64,000 nt of DNA, taken from contig JAKGHH010000004.1 of the NCBI GenBank assembly GCA_022828595.1, positions 83,356,270 through 83,420,269 on the forward strand, given 5' to 3'. The position numbers and the translations under genes are program-made. The notes beneath the pieces were generated by a model. It made no database searches and had not been told where the DNA came from. It saw only the letters and a program-made list of their open reading frames with translations. Source of the stretch: Nelumbo lutea (lineage: Eukaryota; Streptophyta; Magnoliopsida; Proteales; Nelumbonaceae). Shown here piece after piece: positions 57,421 through 64,000 of this stretch; the first letter of the stretch is position 1; each line of letters begins with the position of its first letter.

Positions 57421-60400
57421 ATGGGCATGGGCAGGGTTTGCAGTGAAACCTCCAAACCCTCTTCTTCTTCCTCCCCCTCTCCTTCGGTCACCATCTCCAC
57501 CTCTGTCACAGAGACCGTAAATGGCTCTCACCAATTCAAGATCACGGGATACTCTCTCTCAAAAGGTCTAGGGATTGGCAAATACATTGCGTCTGACATC
57601 TTTTGGGTTGGTGGGTATGCGTGGGCGATCTACTTCTATCCCGATGGGAAGAGCATCGAGGATAACGCGGCCTATGTTTCATTGTTTATCGCGCTTGCAA
57701 GCGAGGGAACTGATGTCAGGGCCCTTTTCGAATTGACGCTTTTGGATCAAAGCGGCAAGGAGAAACATAAGGTGCACAGCCATTTTGGGAGGACGTTGGA
57801 GAGCGGGCCGTACACTCTTAAATACCGAGGAAGCATGTGGTAATTTGGGGGCTTTCCCGTTTTCCTTTTGGGCGTAATTTTATCCTTTTAGGGTTTCAAT
57901 GCAATTGATTGTCATTGTCGTTTCAATGTTTTATTTTCTTTCCTTGTTCTTTTCTTGGAGTTTTTTTTTTTTTTTTTTTGTTTTTTGTTTTTTTTTTTTG
58001 CAATTACATTGGCTCTCCCCTTTGATTTCTTTGGTCGAATATTTGTAGATTCCCTCTTGCCTCAACGCCCAACTTCCCTAAATTTCCTCAAAGAATTGAT
58101 TAGATAAGGTTATTTGCTTCTGATTTTCTTGATATTCATTTTCTTTTCTTTGTATTTGCCCGACTATCTTCTTGATTAACTTTTGGTTTTTGAGCACATA
58201 ATCCTTCTTAAGTTTTGTTTGATCAGTCAGGACTTATAACCTGTATGCAAGGATAACTAAGACGCATTGTCCTCTGACTGAAAGTTGGTCGCCTTCATGT
58301 TCCATGGCTAGATGAATCAATTTACAATCACGGGCTTACCGGTCCCAAGTTTACTTGGAAGAATCAGGCTGCAAAACCAAAATGCAGAGAACCAACACCC
58401 TGCCGGTTGTAGAACTTTAAGTTCCTAGGATAACGCGACAACTGACAACAAGAGGAGTTTAGTTTTCTAAAGAATTACGTGACGAAAAAATGGACCACAA
58501 CTGACACCTCGATACTGCATTAGCTGAGTTCTATTTGGAAACTTAATTTCCTTGTACTATCATATGGTAGGAATATTTAGCTATACTTCTGTTAGGCCAT
58601 AAATCCTTGATATTGCATTATGGGCCTCAGAATTTCCCCCCTTTTTGCTATGATTGACTATGGAGGATTCTTCTCTATGATGCGTTTTCATGAAATGATC
58701 CAGGATAATATGCTAAACTTTTGTTTTGAAAGAAGATAACAAGATGTTATAATATGCAAAACTTATGTATATGCTACTAAGTTTCTGAGATATCATGTAG
58801 CATTCCCAAGATCATTAATAGGTTAATAAATCACAACGTTTGCAAGGTTAATGAACTGAACTGGATATGGCTGATAGACATAAGGTAACGGATGTGATTG
58901 TTGGATACTGCAGGGGCTATAAACGTTTCTTCAAAAGAACTGCTCTCGAGACATCAGATTACCTTAAAGATGATTGTCTCTCTGTTCATTGTAGCGTTGG
59001 TGTTGTTAGGTCACACACAGAGGGACCCAAGATCTACTCAATACCAGTCCCATCTTCTAATATTGGACAGCATTTTGGGCATCTCCTGGAAAGTGGAAGG
59101 GGAACCGATGTAAATTTTGAAGTTGATGGAGAGATTTTTTCTGCTCACAAGTTGGTGCTCGCAGCGCGTTCACCTGTCTTTAGGGCACAGCTTTTTGGCC
59201 CAATGAAGGATCGAAATACCGAATGCATAAAGGTTGAAGACATGGAGGCTCCAGCTTTTAAGGTTGTTCAAATACTTGTAGCTCATTGTTTGGTTCTTGT
59301 CATTTTTTGACTTAATGCATCTGTACATAAATGTCTTGGTTGCCCACTTGCTTGTTAAGACAACATTATAGTTGTGACTTGTGAAGCAGGTTTTGTGTTG
59401 CAATGACACAATCATCACGTTATGTATGAGTTGAATAAAACAGCCACTGCTTTACTGATACCAACTCTTTTTTCCTGATAATCCATTTCTGATTTCCATC
59501 TTCAGATGAATTTTTCTGTCTTCTTTTATCACTGTCATCCAATGTATTTTCCTGGTGTAGCAGAGCTTTTTTTTTTTTTATACTCTTTCTGAATGTTTAT
59601 ACTTCTCTCTCATGGTCGTGGGACATGTATACTCATTCACCATTTTGTGCTTTCTCTTCATTTCACAATATTACGTTAGCATTGGTATTAGTCATATTAT
59701 AAATGCAATACGTTTTGGTAGGAAATGTAGCTTTATTATCCTTGCTAATATTCCATTTTATTTTTTTTTTATGTTGAATAACTAGAATTGCAAAATGAGT
59801 GCAGGTGTGAAAGCACAAAATGTTTATTTATTTATTTTTAAATTATCACAATAAAACCCTCTCAATTCTTAATACTCTCTAACAAAATCCTTCTCAACTC
59901 TCTCCAATGGTCAATGTTTGTAACCTCTCACTTCCCCTAATCTTTCCTCCTTTTTTTTATCAGCAAAAGAAATTCATTAAATTAAGATCAGATTTGGTAC
60001 AAAAGTTGGAGGAGCACTCCAACCAACCCCAAGTACAAAGGGTTAAACTTTTCCACAAAACAACTGGTGTCTATTAAGTATTAACCCCCCCCCCCCCCGG
60101 GTTTTTCTAGTACATCTGCCATTCCATTTGCAGTTATTGTAACCCGGCTAAAGGTTAATTTTCCCTGTCCAAGATATGACCAATCTTGAATCCCTTTCTA
60201 CTTCCAATTCTTGGAAGTGCTGTTTTGCTTACCTCAGTCCTTGCAACAGTGCCATTATTTCAGCTCTAACCGACTCACCAATACCAATTGGCCCTGAATA
60301 CATAGCCACCGCCGTTCCTAAATGGTTCCTGAAGACACCTCCTATGCCTACTCTTTCTTAAATCACTGTGAATCCCAACTAGGGTTGTACATTGGATGGG

Positions 60401-63400
60401 ATGTGTTGGGTTAAGGGTCAACCCAAACCCAACCTAAGACATGGACCTTAAGCCCAAACCTAGACCATGGTCAAAGCCCAAGTTTGCCAACCCAATTCAT
60501 GCACAGGCTAAGCTCAACACAACTTGGGATGGACATGGGTGAATTTTTCAGGTTTCGAAGCTTTCTCATCATGTTTTTCACCTTTTATTATTTATTTTGG
60601 TTTTGTAGTAAAATTGGATACCTCTACAACTGTAAAACTTAAGCTAGGATATATACGAGAAATGATGTTTTTCCTTTTAAAATTTTCTTATTTAATATAA
60701 ATTATTTATGTATCATCATTATTTCACCTATGTCTCATGATTACTTGAACACTATAGAACAATAGTTGAATGATATTTTGACTCTTTTCTTAAAATCTTC
60801 CATAGTTCTCAAGAACTTCATCATTTGGTGTGCACATAAAATGCTTACTTCTTTATCATTCACTAGTTTTTCAGATAAATTGCTAATGTGCTTATCCTTC
60901 TCTTGAAATGGCTTGTGTTTTCCCAAGTTATTCTATATACCATATTCTTGTGGACTTGTGGCACTTTGATTATCCAATTTTTGTGTGCCAATTTAAGGGG
61001 AATTTGTTATTGGATTTAAATTCTTGAGACAGGAGTCCAGTTTGCACACTGTTAGGGCCTATTATATAAGTGTGTGTCTTGGTGTCTTTTGGTGCAGAGG
61101 CTTTGGTCTCGGACCCCTGGAACAAAAGGTTGGTTTGGGGCCATATGACTTTCTACTTGTTTCCATACTGAGATGGTAGGAGACCCACCAACTGATGAGT
61201 CTTTTATTGGACCAGAAATTAGCTCAAAAGGGCCAGAAATCAACAAAAATGTGTTGATTAGACAAAACTTTAAGTTTTTCCCTTATTGGTTCAGATTCTG
61301 AAGTCTTTGCGGGTTCAACACAGCAGTTAGCAATTCTTTTTGTTGATTAAACCCTAACAAATAAGAAAATAATAAAAAGAAATTAGTTTATAAACACAAA
61401 AAATGAATATTTTTGTTTAATAATGTCAATTTTATAATTATAATGTCAAAAAAGTAACAATATAAAAGTATTTTATAAGACAATATACAAAACTTCTTGA
61501 CGACTGGGTGAGGCGAGCCTCCAAGGGTGCCTTGTCGCCTAGGCGTTGCCTTGACAACTATGTACGTGACTTGCTGATTGGATATGTAGTCATCATGACG
61601 TTTCTCTTTGTTTATTTTGTTTGCCTTCTATTCTTTGCAAATTGTAAGCATTCTAGTTTGGATGTCATTTTTATTTAATTCTTGGCAGGAGAGCTGGTTT
61701 GCATTTTCTATATCATGGGAAATGACTATTTTGGAAGAGTGAAACACCTTTTTCTTTGATGCAGCTGACCATACACAATATATACTCTTTGCCTTAAGTT
61801 ATCTCCATAACATGGACATTATAACTTAAAATGAAGTTCATGTTCTTCGTGTCTTTACATTTCCTGTCCTTTTTCTGTGCACTTTTGTTTTGGAAATTGT
61901 TGTTTGTTTTTATGAGGTTTGTTCCTCGTATTTATTTTAGGGGCCCATAGGGAAGTTGGCTGAGTTGGTTATTTTTAGGTGAGTTGTGGTGGTGGTGCCA
62001 TAGAAGATGCTTACATATCCACCAGTTTATTGCTGGATTCTTCTCCTAAGTATCTGCTCTTGCTCACAAATTTTAGTTGTTCCAGCTCTGGCTCTGCGAT
62101 CTCTTGGTTCAGCCACCAAGTGCTGCTACTGGTTATCAAGGCTTTCTTCAACTTGGTCAAGTTTCTACCATTGTTGGTTTGCATCATTTTATTAGATATC
62201 TATTACTGTCTTTTCAAATACCGTGACTGTATAAATTCATTTCTTTTCTATTTGGGTGGATAAAGCCCATGATGGCATGTCAATATTGTCTCCTGGTCTA
62301 TGAGGGAAAAAACAAAATTGCCAAGGTCATTGGTGGTGAAGAATCTATTTATTTTTGTCTTCCTGACCCAATCCAATTTATTGAATTATTTGGATAGCCA
62401 CTATTTCCTCTTGTTGTCCAGACCCATTCCTCTTCCTTCATCCTTCCTGTCTTTAAATCCTTTTCTCTCTCTTATATGACTGTGGTTGATCTAGGACAGA
62501 GATAATTGAAGTCCCTCCAGTGCTGTATTTGTAAAACATTTTTTGGTTGAGCTAAATCTGATAACAAGGAGGAAGCCATAGCCTTGATTCACTTCCCTTT
62601 CTATAACTTGTCAAGGTAAACCACCCAGAGAAAGAAACAACTAGGAAAAAGGTGGTTTAAGTATATCGAGAGGAAAAGCTTGGTGATGCTTTTTTTTCCC
62701 AATATTTCTTCAGAATTTCCTATACTAGGCTTTTAATATGTCGTTACTGGTATGATGATTTTATCAAAAACATGATCACTTGGATTTTTCAAGGCCTAGT
62801 AACTTCATTTTCTTATCATTAATTTTGGTGGTTGGTTGGGATGTTGAAGTAAGCTCCTTTGTAGTTGAAAGGGAGTACAATAGGAGTCTAACTTTTCTCT
62901 CTTTCATGGCTATGCATTTTGTAGGCGTTACTCCATTTCATATACTGGGACGACATACCAGACATGCAAGAATTCACTGGTTTGAACTCAAAATGGGCAT
63001 CCACACTGATGGGGCAGCATCTGCTTGCAGCAGCAGACCGATATGGACTTGAAAGGCTCAGATTACTTTGTGAAGCCAAGCTCTGTGAAGATGTTGCCAT
63101 CAACACTGTAGCAACTACGTTAGCCTTGGCAGAGCAACACCACTGTTTCCAACTTAAAGCTGTGTGTCTCAAATTTGTTGCACAGCCTGAAAACCTGAGA
63201 GGTAAATATGGTTGTTGTTTGCTTTCTATCTTCACTCTCTAGATCTAAATGTCCAAAATGCTATACATGGTAATAGAGGTAGCACCTGTAATTTGGAGAA
63301 AATAAATAAATAAAGAGTTGAATGTGCAGTCTGAGTTGGTTAGCCAAGTGCTAGGGCTACTCTCCAAGATAGTGTCCAATTAGTACTAGTACCAAAGCAT

Positions 63401-63847
63401 GCTCAGATGTTACTCAATTCTACTCAAATCTACAAGGCCTTATCTCTACTATTTGGGATTGATTACACGGTTCGGTTTTACCATTGTACAGTTCTACTCT
63501 TCAACTTCATTTGCACTGATTTAAAGTAGTAGAATTGGAAATTAATTGCCGGTTTTTTTCTGTGTTTTATTTTTTTAAGATATGATTTTTCTTGGCTTTT
63601 GCTAATTCTCTTGGAATGTGGCACAGTGGCAGTTTGGCTAAAAAGTTGAATCGCTGTGTTGTTTGCAGCTGTGATGCAAACGGATGGGTTTGAATACTTG
63701 AAGGAAAGTTGCCCCTCTGTTCTGACTGAGCTATTGGAATATGTAGCCAGGGTTGGTGAACACTCCGTCATTGTCTGCAGGTATGGGAATGAAGCAATTC
63801 TTGATGGCAGTGATGTCAATGGAAGGCGGGTGAAGCAAAGAACATAG
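57421..63847 (+). CDS. MATH-BTB protein, BPM family CUL3 E3 ligase adaptor (four exons)
   Basis: Joined exons 57421-57839, 58914-59262, 62925-63201 and 63669-63847 (1224 nt, 407 residues plus stop, the usual BPM length). Junctions are GT-AG with matching phases 2, 0, 1. Start chosen at the first ATG (MGMGRVCSE), as in Arabidopsis BPMs. A MATH domain spans about residues 25-170 ([39 protein letters not shown] across the first junction). A BTB domain spans about 190-320 ([32 protein letters not shown]), then a BACK-like region to about 395 and a basic C-terminus (GRRVKQRT). In the family, MATH binds substrates (several transcription factors and PP2C phosphatases) and BTB binds CUL3, giving nuclear ubiquitination. 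No key residue looks lost. Introns are 1074, 3662 and 467 bp; the second carries LINE sequence. Confidence 0.95.
59950..60362 (-). pseudogene. LINE RNase H remnant in BPM intron 2
   Basis: The minus strand reads [19 protein letters not shown] and [12 protein letters not shown], then [10 protein letters not shown], the start, helix and Asp motif of a LINE RNase H domain with stops. A T-run at 59952-59959 suggests the tail. A 14-C run at 60085-60098 interrupts it. The fragment is antisense to the BPM gene. Confidence 0.75.
60363..62924. other. Remainder of BPM intron 2
   Basis: AT-rich intron sequence. A hAT-like stretch starting TAGGGTTGTACATTGGATG (60381) with AACCCAAACCCAACC motifs is likely a decayed MITE. 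The long plus-strand frame at 61979-62263 shows no recognisable domain and is not called. Confidence 0.5.
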
Positions 63848-64000
63848 AACCGATAACAACAATCACATTCTCAATGTAGCCACTAGCCAGGAAAGTGAAA
63901 GAAAAGTCTGCTAGGAATACCAAGGCATTTTTCGATTGTTTCTCATTCTGTATGAGATGTAAATTAATGGTTCATATAGCGCCATGGTTGTCTTGTAATG
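63848..64000 (+). other. 3' UTR of the BPM gene
   Basis: Follows the TAG at 63845-63847. It is AT-rich with a TGTAAATTAATGG stretch at 63957-63969 that could include a near-upstream poly(A) element. The end is not visible. Confidence 0.55.

Noticed and set aside
61979..62263. 94-codon plus-strand frame in BPM intron 2
   Set aside because: Hydrophobic and AT-driven, no domain recognised, and the BPM exons on each side join perfectly without it.

Overview
This is a 64 kb stretch of a plant nuclear genome, almost certainly a woody dicot or magnoliid-type angiosperm; the species cannot be fixed from sequence alone. The evidence is intron-bearing genes of plant-only families, AT-rich intergenic DNA, a Tat-lineage Ty3/gypsy retrotransposon with two RNase H modules, and dense hAT-like and Tourist-like MITEs. 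No bacterial, organellar, rRNA or CRISPR feature was seen.

Three host genes are supported. (1) Minus strand, 90-2138: the first coding exon (683 codons) of a membrane-anchored ARM-repeat protein; its remaining exons lie beyond the left edge. (2) Minus strand, 14027-20737: a five-exon gene whose frames join exactly into a 431-residue plant protein of unknown function with a basic stretch and two C-terminal hydrophobic segments. (3) Plus strand, 57421-63847: a complete four-exon MATH-BTB gene of the BPM family (407 residues), a substrate adaptor of CUL3 E3 ubiquitin ligases. They are independent genes, separated by 12 kb and 37 kb.

The rest is mobile-element DNA in layers. 2.9-13 kb: MITEs, including a hAT-like element with four 117-bp repeats nested in a Tourist-like element. 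15-18 kb: gene 2 introns holding a MITE and a LINE RNase H fragment split by another MITE. 22.8 kb: a tRNA-derived SINE-like copy. 23997-32506: a degenerate Tat-type LTR retrotransposon on the minus strand, with a decayed antisense coiled-coil ORF preceded by a TATA-like box. 32.6-47.9 kb: further MITEs, fold-back repeats and a LINE end. 48156-49449: a solo LTR with a perfect 5-bp target duplication and four internal tandem arrays. 50.6-56.2 kb: a 339-bp tandem duplication, short Tourist-like elements, fold-backs and an RTE-type LINE remnant. 59.95-60.4 kb: a second LINE RNase H fragment inside BPM intron 2.

No new multi-gene system was found. The most informative observations are the antisense ORF and promoter-like sequence of the Tat element, the repeat-rich solo LTR, a hAT-like MITE family with self-complementary tips and 8-bp duplications, a fold-back repeat family able to form long hairpins, and the uncharacterised 431-residue gene.
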